Part shown: piece after piece, positions 1-8,675 of the stretch
Layout of the letters: each line of letters begins with the position of its first letter
How positions within the stretch are numbered: position 1 is the first letter of the stretch
Assembly: GCA_903838675.1 (NCBI GenBank)
Contig: CAILZI010000102.1
Span: 57,000 to 120,999, forward strand
Origin: an uncultured Verrucomicrobiota bacterium
GTDB taxonomy: Bacteria; Verrucomicrobiota; Verrucomicrobiia; Verrucomicrobiales; Verrucomicrobiaceae
Direction of reading: 5' to 3'
DNA: 64,000 nucleotides
The notes under the pieces: model-generated
The model's input: only the letters and a program-made list of their open reading frames with translations
Databases searched by the model: none
Told to the model about the DNA's origin: nothing
Made by a program: the position numbers and the translations under genes

Positions 1-1273
1 GCTTCAGCGGAACTGGTGCCGAATCGGCAGGGGTGAGGGGCCTGGTGCCGCCGGAACCTGCGGCAGCAGGCAGATAGAGGCTGAACTCGGTGCCGATGTT
101 CGGTGTGGAGGTCACGCGAATGTCGCCGCCCATTTCATCGATGAAACGTTTGCAGGTGGTGAGGCCGATGCCGTTGCCATCGGGCTTGGTGGTGAAGGAT
201 TCGCGGAAGAGGCGGTCGAGATTTTCCTGTGAGATCCCACAGCCGCGGTCACGCACGATGATCTGGACATGCTTGCCGGGCTTGAGCTTGCCGTCTCCGT
301 CAGGTCCAACAATGAAGTTGAGCGCCTGCACATCCATGTAGCCGCCGTGGGGCATGGCCTGGATGCCGTTCATGACGAGATTCTGCAGAACCTGGCTGAG
401 CTTGACGGGATCCGCCACGGCCTGGCGCAGATTTTCATCACTGCGCACGCACACATGCACGTTGGAGCCGGCACCGGCGAATTCCACGGTGTCGCGCATC
501 AGGGAGACGATGTCGGTGGGTTCCAGCTTTCTGGGGGAGGACTTGGATGCGGTGACGACTTGAGAGGTGAACTGCTTTGCGCGCTTCAAGCCGGCGAACA
601 CGAGCTGCAGCTCCTGCGCCAGCGCCGGATGATCCTGCACCTGCTGAATCAGCGCGGAGAGGCGTACGGTGACGGGGCCGAGCAGATTGTTCACATCGTG
701 AGCGATGCCCTGGGCGAGAGCGGCGAGGTTTTCTTTACGCAACTGAGCGGACTGTGCATCCAGATCATCCGCCGCTGGTTTGGGATCCGGCTTGGTGCTG
801 ACTGGAGTGGCAGCGACCTGTGCAGGACTGATGAGAATGGTGAAGTTCAGCAGCTTGCGCATGCTGTTGAAGACGGCCCGCACGCGCCATTTGCTGGGAA
901 CGGGTGTTTGAGTGCGCAGGCTCTGCAGCTGGCATTCGCACTCGTGGCAGCCGCCCTGGTCCACGGCCAGGCGCAGGCTTTGCTGGAGAGTTGCAGCATC
1001 ATTGGCACCAGCCACGAGATCATTCAGGCCCAGGCCGCGCAGACCCGCTTCGGGATCGGCACCTGCGAGCATGGCTGCGGCGGCATTGCTGAAAAGAACC
1101 TTTTGGCCGCTTTTGGGATCGCTGGCTTCACTTTCCACGATCACCACGCCATCGGCCACCTGATCGAGGGCCACGCGCAGGTAATAGTTTGCCACTTTCA
1201 GCTGCTCCAGCCCCTGCTCCAATTCAGCGATCGCTGCTGGAGTTGCGGAGGAAGTGGAGAGAGAGGAAGTCAT
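1..1273 (-). CDS. Sensor histidine kinase, 3' end beyond window
   Basis: Reading the minus strand from the ATG at 1273 gives an uninterrupted frame of about 424 residues that runs off the left edge, so the C-terminus is missing. The first ~150 residues look like a PAS-type sensory region. The phosphoacceptor H-box follows (LAQGIAHDVNNLLGP), then an ATPase domain with N-box (NLVMNGIQAMP), G1 (DRGCGIS), F-box region (FRESFTTKPDGNGIGL) and G2-like end (GTEFSLYLP). No membrane segment is visible, so it is probably cytoplasmic. After the ATPase domain the frame continues into a Pro/Ala-rich linker, so a receiver domain may follow outside the window. Its start lies 189 bp from rpmI on the opposite strand. 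Family assignment is firm; the signal is unknown. Confidence 0.9.
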   Translation of the reverse strand, partial: MTSSLSTSSATPAAIAELEQGLEQLKVANYYLRVALDQVADGVVIVESEASDPKSGQKVLFSNAAAAMLAGADPEAGLRGLGLNDLVAGANDAATLQQSLRLAVDQGGCHECECQLQSLRTQTPVPSKWRVRAVFNSMRKLLNFTILISPAQVAATPVSTKPDPKPAADDLDAQSAQLRKENLAALAQGIAHDVNNLLGPVTVRLSALIQQVQDHPALAQELQLVFAGLKRAKQFTSQVVTASKSSPRKLEPTDIVSLMRDTVEFAGAGSNVHVCVRSDENLRQAVADPVKLSQVLQNLVMNGIQAMPHGGYMDVQALNFIVGPDGDGKLKPGKHVQIIVRDRGCGISQENLDRLFRESFTTKPDGNGIGLTTCKRFIDEMGGDIRVTSTPNIGTEFSLYLPAAAGSGGTRPLTPADSAPVPLK

Positions 1274-1461
1274 GAATTATCCGCGTGATTCCAACTCATT
1301 TAGCAACCTTAGATAATTAAGACAACTTTAATTTTTGATATTCTGGATATTTCTGACTCCCATATTTGAGACCAAACGTATGGAAGAAATCTGCTGAGAC
1401 TGCATGACCCAGTGAAAAACACCTTGCGGAAACGGGCCTCTCCTTTACCATCGCCGCCCCT

Positions 1462-1677
1462 ATGTCCAAAAATGCCGGTATCGCCAAGACGAGGAAAGCT
1501 TACGCCAAGCGGTTCAAAATAACTGCCACGGGTAAGGTGCTGCGCCGTAAACAAGGCAAGCGCCATATTCTGCAGAACAAGAGCCGCAAGCGTAAACGCA
1601 ACCTCGGTAAAGTCGCCCTCGTGGCGGAAGTGGATGTCAAAGCAATCAAGGCGAACATGCCGTTCTCCCATCGCTAA
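1462..1677 (+). CDS. rpmI: 50S ribosomal protein L35
   Basis: 71-residue, very basic protein matching bL35: Lys/Arg-rich with the family pattern KRFKITATGKVLRRKQGKRH and a conserved C-terminal half. It binds 23S rRNA in the large subunit. It heads a translation cluster with rplT 121 bp downstream. The usual third member, infC, is not upstream; a divergent histidine kinase sits there instead. No strong Shine-Dalgarno is visible before the ATG. Confidence 0.96.
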   Translation: MSKNAGIAKTRKAYAKRFKITATGKVLRRKQGKRHILQNKSRKRKRNLGKVALVAEVDVKAIKANMPFSHR

Positions 1678-1686
1678 GACGACCAC

Positions 1687-1737
1687 GGTCTCTCAATAGA
1701 GACCACGATGAACTTGCCTGGCCTCCCTTGGGAGGCC
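1687..1737 (+). promoter_or_regulatory. Tandem hairpins between rpmI and rplT
   Basis: Two perfect hairpins lie in the 121-nt spacer. The first pairs ggtctct with agagacc (1687-1693 / 1698-1704, 4-nt loop). The second pairs ggcctccc with gggaggcc (1720-1727 / 1730-1737, 2-nt loop). Neither is followed by a T-run, so they do not look like terminators. They may be processing sites or an autoregulatory site for L20; this is inference. Confidence 0.45.
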
Positions 1738-1798
1738 TTCGACCAGGTGAGGCAAGCCATCGCTACCCAAACAACAGCCTGATCATAGAGCAAGATAC

Positions 1799-2194
1799 AT
1801 GTCAAGAGCCACCAACTCCCCCGCCAGCCGGAAGCGCCGCAAGCGCGTGCTGGCAAAAGCCAAAGGTTACCGCGGCTTCCGTTCCACGCATTTCCGCTAT
1901 GCGAAGGACGCCGTCCGTAAAGCCGAAACCTACGCAACACGTGACCGCAAGGCCAAGAAGCGCAGCTTCCGCAACCTGTGGGTGCAGCGCATCAACGCCG
2001 CCACCCGTCCCCTCGGCCTGAGCTATTCCCGATTTATGGAAGGCCTCAAGTTCGCTGGTATCGATCTCGACCGCAAAGTCCTCGCGGACCTCGCTGTCAA
2101 GGACATCGCCGCCATCGAAGCTCTCGTTCAGCAGGCCAAGGCCGCGCTGGAAAAGAAAACCGCTGAAGCTCCGAAGGCCACCGCAGCAGCGTAA
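1799..2194 (+). CDS. rplT: 50S ribosomal protein L20
   Basis: 131-residue bL20. The basic N-terminal helix (RKRRKRVLAKAKGYRGFRS) and the globular domain (LWVQRINAATRPLGLSYSRF, GIDLDRKVLADLA) are typical. The C-terminus carries an Ala/Lys-rich tail of about 15 residues. L20 is needed early in 50S assembly and in many bacteria represses its own operon. It sits between rpmI and a strong intrinsic terminator, so rpmI-rplT is probably one transcript. Confidence 0.96.
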   Translation: MSRATNSPASRKRRKRVLAKAKGYRGFRSTHFRYAKDAVRKAETYATRDRKAKKRSFRNLWVQRINAATRPLGLSYSRFMEGLKFAGIDLDRKVLADLAVKDIAAIEALVQQAKAALEKKTAEAPKATAAA

Positions 2195-2221
2195 GCCCTG
2201 ACGGAACCAACATCATTCTGA

Positions 2222-2255
2222 ACAGCCGGAGCGCATGCTCCGGCTGTTTTGTTTT
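2222..2255 (+). terminator. Intrinsic terminator after rplT
   Basis: Perfect 11-bp stem (2222-2232 with 2237-2247), GCAT loop, followed by ttttgtttt. It lies 28 nt after the rplT stop. Confidence 0.9.
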
Positions 2256-2377
2256 GGTCGTGACGCACGGGGTGCAGTTCACGAAGAGGTTGAAAATTGG
2301 CACTTTTTGATGAATGGTTGGCCATTGATCAATGCACGGCCTTTACCGTTCGCACCGAGCCCGCCTGCTGATTCATC

Positions 2378-3235
2378 ATGTCCGCACCTTATTCCCGCCG
2401 TAGCATTCTGCGCCAGCTCACTGTTCTGGCTGCAGTTGGTTCTGCTTCACCTGCCTTTGCGCGTGAGCGGAAACAGAAGCTCATCATTGAGCGGGTCGAA
2501 ATCATGGTGCCGGGGCTGCCGCCGGCGATGGACGGCTTTCGCATCGCGCAACTGAGCGATCTGCATCTGGAGCCTTTCACCACCGAGGAGGATATTCTGC
2601 ACTGCGTGGAGGTCTGCAATTCCCTGCGTCCGGACATGGTGGCTCTGACGGGGGATTTTGTGACTCATACGGCGCGTCCTGCCCCGAAGGTGGCGGAGTT
2701 GCTCTCCCAGCTTAAAGCGACCTATGGAGTGTTTGCCAGCCTGGGAAATCATGACTTTGCCAGCGGCGCGCCGGAAGTCATCCGGGTGCTCACGGAGCGA
2801 AATATTCCTGTGCTGCGCAATGAAACACGGCTCATCCGAACGGACAACGGCACGCTGGTGCTCGGTGGCTTTGACTCCAGGTATGTGAGCAAGCCGGACG
2901 TGCGCAAGACGCTGCAGGACTGGAAGCAAAGCCAGCCGCTGGTGCTCATGATGCATGAGCCGGATGCCGCCGACACGATTGCCGCCGCAGGGGTGAAGGC
3001 GCTGCAAATTTCCGGCCATACGCATGGCGGCCAGCTGGTGTTCCGTGGCAAGGCACCGATGTCGCTGCGTCGCGCCAAGTATGGCAAAAAGTATCTCGCC
3101 GGTCATTACGAGGTGGGCGGCCTGCAGATGTATGTGAACCGCGGCATTGGCTGCGTGGGAGTGCCGCTGCGCATCGGCTGTCCGCCGGAAGTGACGGAGC
3201 TGACTCTGCGCAGTCCGGAGCTGGCGCGGGCCTGA
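2378..3235 (+). CDS. Secreted calcineurin-like metallophosphoesterase (YaeI type)
   Basis: 285 residues. The N-terminus (SRRSILRQLTVLAAVGS) has a twin-arginine followed by a hydrophobic stretch, suggesting Tat export or membrane anchoring. The binuclear metal motifs occur in order: DLH at residues 61-63, GDF at 92-94, GNHD at 122-125, MHEPD, and SGHTHGGQ near 208. This order fits the YaeI/YkuE branch, which in some bacteria acts on lipid phosphates such as UDP-diacylglucosamine. It stands alone between the rplT terminator and pheS. The exact substrate cannot be read from sequence. Confidence 0.88.
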   Translation: MSAPYSRRSILRQLTVLAAVGSASPAFARERKQKLIIERVEIMVPGLPPAMDGFRIAQLSDLHLEPFTTEEDILHCVEVCNSLRPDMVALTGDFVTHTARPAPKVAELLSQLKATYGVFASLGNHDFASGAPEVIRVLTERNIPVLRNETRLIRTDNGTLVLGGFDSRYVSKPDVRKTLQDWKQSQPLVLMMHEPDAADTIAAAGVKALQISGHTHGGQLVFRGKAPMSLRRAKYGKKYLAGHYEVGGLQMYVNRGIGCVGVPLRIGCPPEVTELTLRSPELARA

Positions 3236-3313
3236 GCCGCTGGGCTGGTGGGATGCGGGCAGGCTGTTCCAACGGTTGCATGCGGGCCAGGTCGCAGCTA
3301 AGTGGCCGGTTCC

Positions 3314-4339
3314 ATGCTTTCCGAACTCGACTCTCTCAAAACCGCCGCTCTTGCCGCACTTGACGCCGCACAGGATGAATCCGCACTCGAAGCCGTGCGG
3401 GTGAACTTCCTGGGCAAAAAAGGCAGTGTCACCGCACTCAGCCAGGGCATGAAGGACGTGCCGGTGGAGCAGAAGAAGGAGGTGGGCGCCAAGCTCAATG
3501 AAGTGCGCACTGCCATCACCGAAGGCATCGACACGAAGAAGCTCGCGCTGCAGGCTGCGCAGGATGCGAAGGCGGTGGAAGGCATCGACATCACGCTGCC
3601 GGGCCGTCCGGGCGCAGGTGTTGGCGCGTTGCATCCGCTCACGCAGATTCGTGATCTGGCCATCCGCACGTTGCGGAGGATGGGCTTTGCTTTGGCGGAA
3701 GGCCCGGAGATTGAAACCGAGTGGCATTGCTTTGATGCGCTGAACACGCCAGCCGACCACCCGGCCCGTAATGAGAAGGACACTTTCTACCTCCCTGATG
3801 GCCGACTGCTGCGCACGCACACGTCCAGCGTGCAGATCCGCACCATGGAGGCCGCGAAGGCGCTGCCGATTCGCATCATTGCCCCAGGGGCTGCGTATCG
3901 ACGGGATGAAATCGACGCCACGCATCTGAGCGTTTTCAACCAGCTTGAAGGACTTTACGTCAATCAGGACGTCAGCCTGGGAGATCTCAAAGGCACGCTG
4001 GAATACTTCTTCAGGGAGATCTTCGGTGCCGGAACCGCTGTGCGCTTCCGCCCGCACTTCTTCCCGTTCACGGAGCCCAGCTTCGAGATTGATGTGAAGC
4101 TTGAGGCGAAGGGCAAGGACGCCCGCTGGATTGAAATCGCCGGCTGCGGGATGGTTGATCCCGCTGTCTTCACCGAGGTCAACAAGGCGCGTGGCGATAC
4201 GCTCTTTGATCCTGAGACCACCACTGGCTTTGCCTTTGGCCTTGGGCTCGACCGCCTGGCCATGATCATGCATGGCATCACCGACATCCGTCATCTCATT
4301 GAGAATGATGTGCGGTTTCTGCAGCAGTTCGCCGCTTGA
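3314..4339 (+). CDS. pheS: Phenylalanine-tRNA ligase alpha subunit
   Basis: About 341 residues. The N-terminal coiled-coil tRNA-binding arm (~1-90) is followed by the class II catalytic core: motif 1 area GFALAEGPEIETEWHCFD, motif 2 (GAAYRRDEIDATH) and motif 3 (GFAFGLGLDRLAM). It forms an alpha2-beta2 enzyme with PheT, encoded 40 bp downstream. I chose ATG 3314 because MLSELDSL matches usual family N-termini; an in-frame GTG at 3302 would add four residues. No clear ribosome-binding site supports either. Confidence 0.95.
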   Translation: MLSELDSLKTAALAALDAAQDESALEAVRVNFLGKKGSVTALSQGMKDVPVEQKKEVGAKLNEVRTAITEGIDTKKLALQAAQDAKAVEGIDITLPGRPGAGVGALHPLTQIRDLAIRTLRRMGFALAEGPEIETEWHCFDALNTPADHPARNEKDTFYLPDGRLLRTHTSSVQIRTMEAAKALPIRIIAPGAAYRRDEIDATHLSVFNQLEGLYVNQDVSLGDLKGTLEYFFREIFGAGTAVRFRPHFFPFTEPSFEIDVKLEAKGKDARWIEIAGCGMVDPAVFTEVNKARGDTLFDPETTTGFAFGLGLDRLAMIMHGITDIRHLIENDVRFLQQFAA

Positions 4340-4379
4340 TCTTCCTGCCCCTTTCCTGATCCTTCGCCCCTTTTTCGTC

Positions 4380-6773
4380 ATGCAAGTTTCCCTCTCCTGG
4401 CTCAGCACTCATCTTGACCTGAGCTCCTACACCATCCCGCAACTTTCTGATCTTCTCACCTTCGCGGGTGTGGAAGTCGAAGGCATTGAAGAACGCGGAG
4501 TCGCGACTGACAAGGTTGTCGTCGCGCAGATTCAGTCCTTTGAGCAGCATCCGAACGCTGACAAGCTCAGTGTCTGTCAGGTGGATGACGGCAGCGGCAC
4601 GCCAAGGCAGATCGTGTGTGGTGCGAAGAACTTCAAAGCTGGGGACAAGGTGCCGCTGGCGCTTCCGGGGGCGGTTCTGCCTGGCGGATTTGCCATCAAG
4701 GAAGGCAAGCTGCGAGGTGTCGATTCCTTGGGCATGCTGTGCAGCGGCAAGGAACTTGGCATTGGCGAGGACACCGGCGGACTGCTCATCATGGCGGCGG
4801 ATTCACCGGTGGGGACGCCGTTCAATCAGCTCAATCCTGCGGATGTGCTGTTCGATTTGGAAATCACACCGAACCGTTCTGATTTGCTCAGCCATCTTGG
4901 TCTTGCGCGCGAACTGGCCGCACTCACTGGGCTGCCGCTCAAAGGGGAACGTCATCACGCGAACTCGAGCACGAAAGCCAAGGCTGCTGCCGAGGAGCAG
5001 ATTGTGATCAAGGCTGCCGAAGCCTGCCCGCTTTACACTGCCCGCATCATCAAGGGCGTCAAAGTAGGGCCCAGCCCGGAGTGGCTGCGTCGTCGTCTTG
5101 AGAGCATTGGCCTGCGCCCGATCAACAGCATCGTGGACATCACGAACTACGTCATGATGGAGATGGGACAGTCGCTGCACTGCTTCGATCTCAACAAGCT
5201 CAACGGTGGCATCGTCGTGCGCATGGCTGCCGAGGGTGAAAAATTCCTCGCGCTTGATGGGCAGACCTACGAATTAAAAACGGATGACCTGGTCATCGCG
5301 GACAGCCATCGCCCCGTCGCCATTGCAGGTGTCATGGGTGGTGAGGAAACGGGTGTCACTGAAAGCACCGTCAATGTTTTGCTTGAGAGCGCCTATTTCG
5401 CACCGAGCGGCATTCGCCGCACTTCGCGCCGCCTTGGCCTCAGCAGCGACAGCAGCTACCGCTTCGAGCGTGGCATTGATCCGCAGCAGGTGCAGGGAGG
5501 TTCTGAGCTCGCCACGAAGCTGATCCTCTCCATCGCGGGTGGCACTGCGGAAGATGTGGTGCAGGTCGCAGGCGCAGCTCCTGCGCTGGTCGGTGAAGTC
5601 ACGCTGGATGAAAACCGTGCGCGCAAGCTGCTCGGGACGCCTGACATGACTGGCGATGAAATTCACGCCATCCTCGAAAAGCTTGGGCTCACCAAAAAGT
5701 CCGCCAGCAGGCATGAGAGCCACTGGACCATTCCGAGCTACCGCCTCGATCTCCAGCGCCCGGTTGATCTCATCGAAGAGATCGCCCGCGTCATCGGGCT
5801 TGATCGTGTGCCATCGCGTCAGGTTGCCGTGGCATCGCCGGTCGATGCTGCTGACCGCACGTATGATTTCGCGATGGGCCTGCGCCAGTCGCTTGCCGCG
5901 CGTGGTTTCTTTGAAGCGCAAACGCTGCGCCTCATTGCGGATGCACAGCTCGCCGACTCACTCGGCGGTGGACAAGGTGTGGCCGTGAAGAATCCGCTCA
6001 GCGAAGACCACACGACGCTGCGCCCGAGCATTGTTCCGGGGCTTGTCGCCACTGCGGCGCTCAACATCCGGCAGGGCTTGCATCGTCTGCGTTTCTTCGA
6101 GCTTGGTCGTGTCTTCCTCACGCTGCCGAAGGGTGGCAGCCGCGAAGAAGAGCGCCTTGCGGTGTTGCTCAGCGGCCCCGTTTCACCAACGAGCTGGCAT
6201 GGGCGTGAACCGCAGCCTGCTGACATCCATGAGCTTGTCGGCCAGATCCAAAACCTCACGCGCACTCCGATTGAAGTGCGGCCTGCGAAGGAAAACAGCG
6301 CCAACTTTTTGCTGACCAGCGAGCTTCGTGCGGGGAATCGCATCCTCGGGTGGATCGCGCAAATGCACCCAGCTCGTGCGCGTGAAATCAACGCCCGCCA
6401 TCCGGTCTATGTGGCCGAACTGCTGCTCAGCGCGCTGCGTCAGGGCAGCACGGGGCCGACGAAGTTTGAGGAGCTTCCGCGTTTCCCTGGCATGACCCGC
6501 GATGTCGCCATGGAGGTCCCCGCTGATTTGCCTCACGCCAAAGTCGCCGCCTTCTTCGCCACGCAGAAGCATCCGTTGTTTGTGGGGGCCGAAGTCTTCG
6601 ACGTCTTTGCTGATCCAACAGGAACCAAGATGGCGAAGGACCGCAAATCCATCGCCTGGACGCTCACCTACCGCTCCGCAGAGAAGACCCTCGAAACCGC
6701 CGAAGTCGATGCCGCTCACTCGGCCATCCTCACGGCGCTGGAGAAGACGTTGCCTGCGACGGTGAGGCGGTAA
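4380..6773 (+). CDS. pheT: Phenylalanine-tRNA ligase beta subunit
   Basis: 797 residues, the usual full length. Domains in order: N-terminal B1 (MQVSLSWLSTHLDL), an EMAP/OB-fold tRNA-binding domain (~40-150), the B3/B4 editing domain (ITPNRSDLLSHLGLAREL; LRPINSIVDITNYVM), B5 (GFERGIDP region onward), a catalytic-like core (EEIARVIGLDRVP; NPLSEDHTTLRPS) and the C-terminal ferredoxin-fold anticodon-binding domain (FPGMTRDVAMEVP, near 700-797). The ATG at 4380 gives the canonical N-terminus; upstream in-frame codons overlap pheS and are not convincing. Confidence 0.96.
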   Translation: MQVSLSWLSTHLDLSSYTIPQLSDLLTFAGVEVEGIEERGVATDKVVVAQIQSFEQHPNADKLSVCQVDDGSGTPRQIVCGAKNFKAGDKVPLALPGAVLPGGFAIKEGKLRGVDSLGMLCSGKELGIGEDTGGLLIMAADSPVGTPFNQLNPADVLFDLEITPNRSDLLSHLGLARELAALTGLPLKGERHHANSSTKAKAAAEEQIVIKAAEACPLYTARIIKGVKVGPSPEWLRRRLESIGLRPINSIVDITNYVMMEMGQSLHCFDLNKLNGGIVVRMAAEGEKFLALDGQTYELKTDDLVIADSHRPVAIAGVMGGEETGVTESTVNVLLESAYFAPSGIRRTSRRLGLSSDSSYRFERGIDPQQVQGGSELATKLILSIAGGTAEDVVQVAGAAPALVGEVTLDENRARKLLGTPDMTGDEIHAILEKLGLTKKSASRHESHWTIPSYRLDLQRPVDLIEEIARVIGLDRVPSRQVAVASPVDAADRTYDFAMGLRQSLAARGFFEAQTLRLIADAQLADSLGGGQGVAVKNPLSEDHTTLRPSIVPGLVATAALNIRQGLHRLRFFELGRVFLTLPKGGSREEERLAVLLSGPVSPTSWHGREPQPADIHELVGQIQNLTRTPIEVRPAKENSANFLLTSELRAGNRILGWIAQMHPARAREINARHPVYVAELLLSALRQGSTGPTKFEELPRFPGMTRDVAMEVPADLPHAKVAAFFATQKHPLFVGAEVFDVFADPTGTKMAKDRKSIAWTLTYRSAEKTLETAEVDAAHSAILTALEKTLPATVRR

Positions 6774-6810
6774 AGATTGAATTCCGGTTTCATGGTGGCA
6801 TGGTGGCATC

Positions 6811-7053
6811 ATGACTCTTACTTTCCCGCTGCCAGCATCTCTGGAACAGAAGATGCCGCAGCAAAAGGCAAAGCTGCATCTGGCAGTGGGGGCTTTTGCT
6901 GCGGATGAAGTGACTCTGGGGCAGGCAGCTGACATCGCGGGCATCTCTCAAACTGAAATGATGGGTGAACTGGCGCGGAGACGCATTTCATTGCACTACG
7001 ATGAAGCGGATTTTGCCGAAGATCTGAAGACTATCGCGACTTTAAACGGCTGA
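6811..7053 (+). CDS. UPF0175-family small protein, likely antitoxin
   Basis: 80 residues. The central pattern AVGAFAADEVTLGQAADIAGISQTEMMGELARRRIS is the UPF0175 helix-turn-helix-like core, and the tail YDEADFAEDLKTI is typical. Members of this family usually sit directly upstream of a PIN-domain (DUF3368) toxin. Here only a 22-codon stub of such a toxin follows, so the antitoxin appears orphaned. Confidence 0.75.
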   Translation: MTLTFPLPASLEQKMPQQKAKLHLAVGAFAADEVTLGQAADIAGISQTEMMGELARRRISLHYDEADFAEDLKTIATLNG

Positions 7054-7060
7054 CCGGGAT

Positions 7061-7126
7061 ATGCTGGTCATCAGTGATACGCTTCTGGAAACCGTCTGCA
7101 ATTCTGTGGGGGAGAGATGGAACTGA
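7061..7126 (+). pseudogene. Remnant of a PIN-domain (DUF3368) toxin
   Basis: Seven bases after the UPF0175 stop, a frame opens with MLVISDT, the usual beginning of DUF3368 PIN toxins (the Asp is the first catalytic acid). It loses similarity at once and stops after 21 residues, just before the 3' end of the convergent aminotransferase gene. Position and the MLVISDT signature support a deleted toxin gene; its short length limits certainty. Confidence 0.55.
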
Positions 7127-7132
7127 GTTTTC

Positions 7133-8302
7133 TCAGGCCACCTCGCCAATCACCTGCGCCACGTGGTCCATTTCGGCTTCGGTGTTGTAGAAGTGCGGGC
7201 TGAAGCGGAGCAGGAGCTGTCCGGCGCGGTTGTGGCGCAGGGAGGTGACGACGTTGCTGGCGGTGAGGTGTTTGGCGATGTCTTCCAGCGAGCGCTGGGG
7301 ATGCTGCACGGTGGTGATGCAGGAGGCATTGATGCTGTGCGGATCGGGGCCGAGGAAGGTGAAGCCCTGCGGCTTTAATCCGGCATGCAGGCGGGCTTTT
7401 AGCTTTAAAAGCTGGGTGCTGATGGCGGGAAGGCCGACCTCCTGAATCAAGTCGATGCCGGCCTTCATGCCGAGGATGCCGGAGATGTTGAGGGCACCTG
7501 GTTCGTAGCGACGGCCGCCGCGCTCGAAGGCGATCTCCTCCTGCGCAATGAAGTTGGGGCTGCGCACGTTCCAGGAGCCGAGCAGGCTGGGGCGCAGCAT
7601 GTCCTGCAGCTCTTCGCGCACGTAAAAGATGCCGGCGCTCATGGGGCCGAGCATCCACTTATGCGAGTCGGCGGAGAGGAAATCGACGTGATCGACGCGG
7701 GTCTCGAAAGCGCCCACAGTTTGAATGGCATCGAGGCAGAAGAGGATTCCACGCTCACGCAGCATGCGACCGATGCGGTCGATTTCGATGCGGTAGCCGC
7801 TTTGGAAATGGCAGGAGGCGAGGGCGACGAGCTTGGTCTTTGGCGTGAGGGCCGCCTCAACGAGTTCGGGGGTGATCGCGCCGGGGGAGTCGGGGCGGTG
7901 GAGCTTCAAAACGACGCCATGGCGTCCGAGATCGGTCCACGGATAGACATTCGCGGGATAATCATCGAGGTAGCAGACGACTTCATCACCCGCCTGCCAC
8001 GGCAGGCCGTTGGCGACCAAGCTGAGGCCGACTGAGGTTGGGCCGATAAGGGCGATTTCGCTGGCTTTGGCACCGATCAATTCGGCGGCAACGACGCGAG
8101 TTTCATTCACCGCTTTCCACGCTTCGGGATACTCCTGCATGCGCAGGCAGCATTGCTCCAGGTAGTCCTGCATCGTGCGCGTGACACGGCGCGGCAGGAT
8201 GGTGACGCCGGCGTGGGCGAGGAACAGGCTGTCCTTGATCACCGGGAACTCCTGCTGGCGCAGGGTTTCATCCGCGAGCAAAGCTTCCAAGGTGAGTGCC
8301 AT
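7133..8302 (-). CDS. Class V aminotransferase (cysteine-desulfurase-like)
   Basis: 389 residues, fold type I PLP enzyme. The N-terminus LFLAHAGVTILPRRVTRTM fits class V proteins. DAIQTVGAF contains the PLP-nitrogen-binding Asp, and SADSHKWMLGP contains the Schiff-base Lys. The stretch YEPGALNISGILGMKAGIDLI is shared with kynureninase/isopenicillin-epimerase-like members. No conserved SufS/IscS-type catalytic Cys loop is evident, so sulfur transfer is not certain. The ATG lies 1 nt after the stop of the RelE-like gene, making it the last gene of a three-gene minus-strand operon. Confidence 0.85.
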   Translation of the reverse strand: MALTLEALLADETLRQQEFPVIKDSLFLAHAGVTILPRRVTRTMQDYLEQCCLRMQEYPEAWKAVNETRVVAAELIGAKASEIALIGPTSVGLSLVANGLPWQAGDEVVCYLDDYPANVYPWTDLGRHGVVLKLHRPDSPGAITPELVEAALTPKTKLVALASCHFQSGYRIEIDRIGRMLRERGILFCLDAIQTVGAFETRVDHVDFLSADSHKWMLGPMSAGIFYVREELQDMLRPSLLGSWNVRSPNFIAQEEIAFERGGRRYEPGALNISGILGMKAGIDLIQEVGLPAISTQLLKLKARLHAGLKPQGFTFLGPDPHSINASCITTVQHPQRSLEDIAKHLTASNVVTSLRHNRAGQLLLRFSPHFYNTEAEMDHVAQVIGEVA

Positions 8303-8303
8303 A

Positions 8304-8675
8304 TCAAGCGACCTTCAACGTCTTGGCACCTTCATCAATGAGGTGCCAGAAGCTTTTGGACTGGCTCAGAGCCTCGTCTTCGCCGCCACCGGGCAGGTTG
8401 CTGCGGAAGAGGAAGTCAGTGAGGGTGTTTTTGTGCAGCACGCGGTGCACGCTCACATTGCCATCGACCACGGCGAAGTAGATACGGTGGTCACCCGCAC
8501 GGCAGCGGTAGAGCTTTTTACCGCCGCGCTCGAGCACGCCGTAGCGTTTGGCGAGAATGGTCTCATCAATATCGGCGGGCTGGATGTTCAGGGCCTCCAG
8601 CAGATGAAACTGCACCTGCGTGGGCAGGTGGGAGAGCTCGGCGGCGCTGATGTCATTGAAAACGATCTGGATCAT
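8304..8675 (-). CDS. RelE/ParE-like small protein
   Basis: 123 residues. The core (LAKRYGVLERGGKKLYRCRAGDHRIYF, then VSVHRVLHKNTLTDFL) resembles the beta-sheet of RelE/ParE toxins, including the basic R-x-G-D-x-R-I-Y-F strand. The preceding helix (LSHLPTQVQFHLLEAL) fits too. No antitoxin is adjacent. The start ATG at 8675 overlaps the stop of the upstream PPIase gene by 4 nt (ATGA), which fixes the start and shows translational coupling. It may be a housekeeping relative and not an active toxin. Confidence 0.7.
   Translation of the reverse strand: MIQIVFNDISAAELSHLPTQVQFHLLEALNIQPADIDETILAKRYGVLERGGKKLYRCRAGDHRIYFAVVDGNVSVHRVLHKNTLTDFLFRSNLPGGGEDEALSQSKSFWHLIDEGAKTLKVA

Noticed and set aside
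269..1288. Long plus-strand open frame opposite the histidine kinase
   Set aside because: The minus strand encodes clear kinase motifs over the same bases; the plus frame is a high-GC shadow.
2447..4408. 653-codon minus-strand frame across the phosphoesterase and pheS
   Set aside because: Lies entirely opposite two well-supported genes and matches no family.
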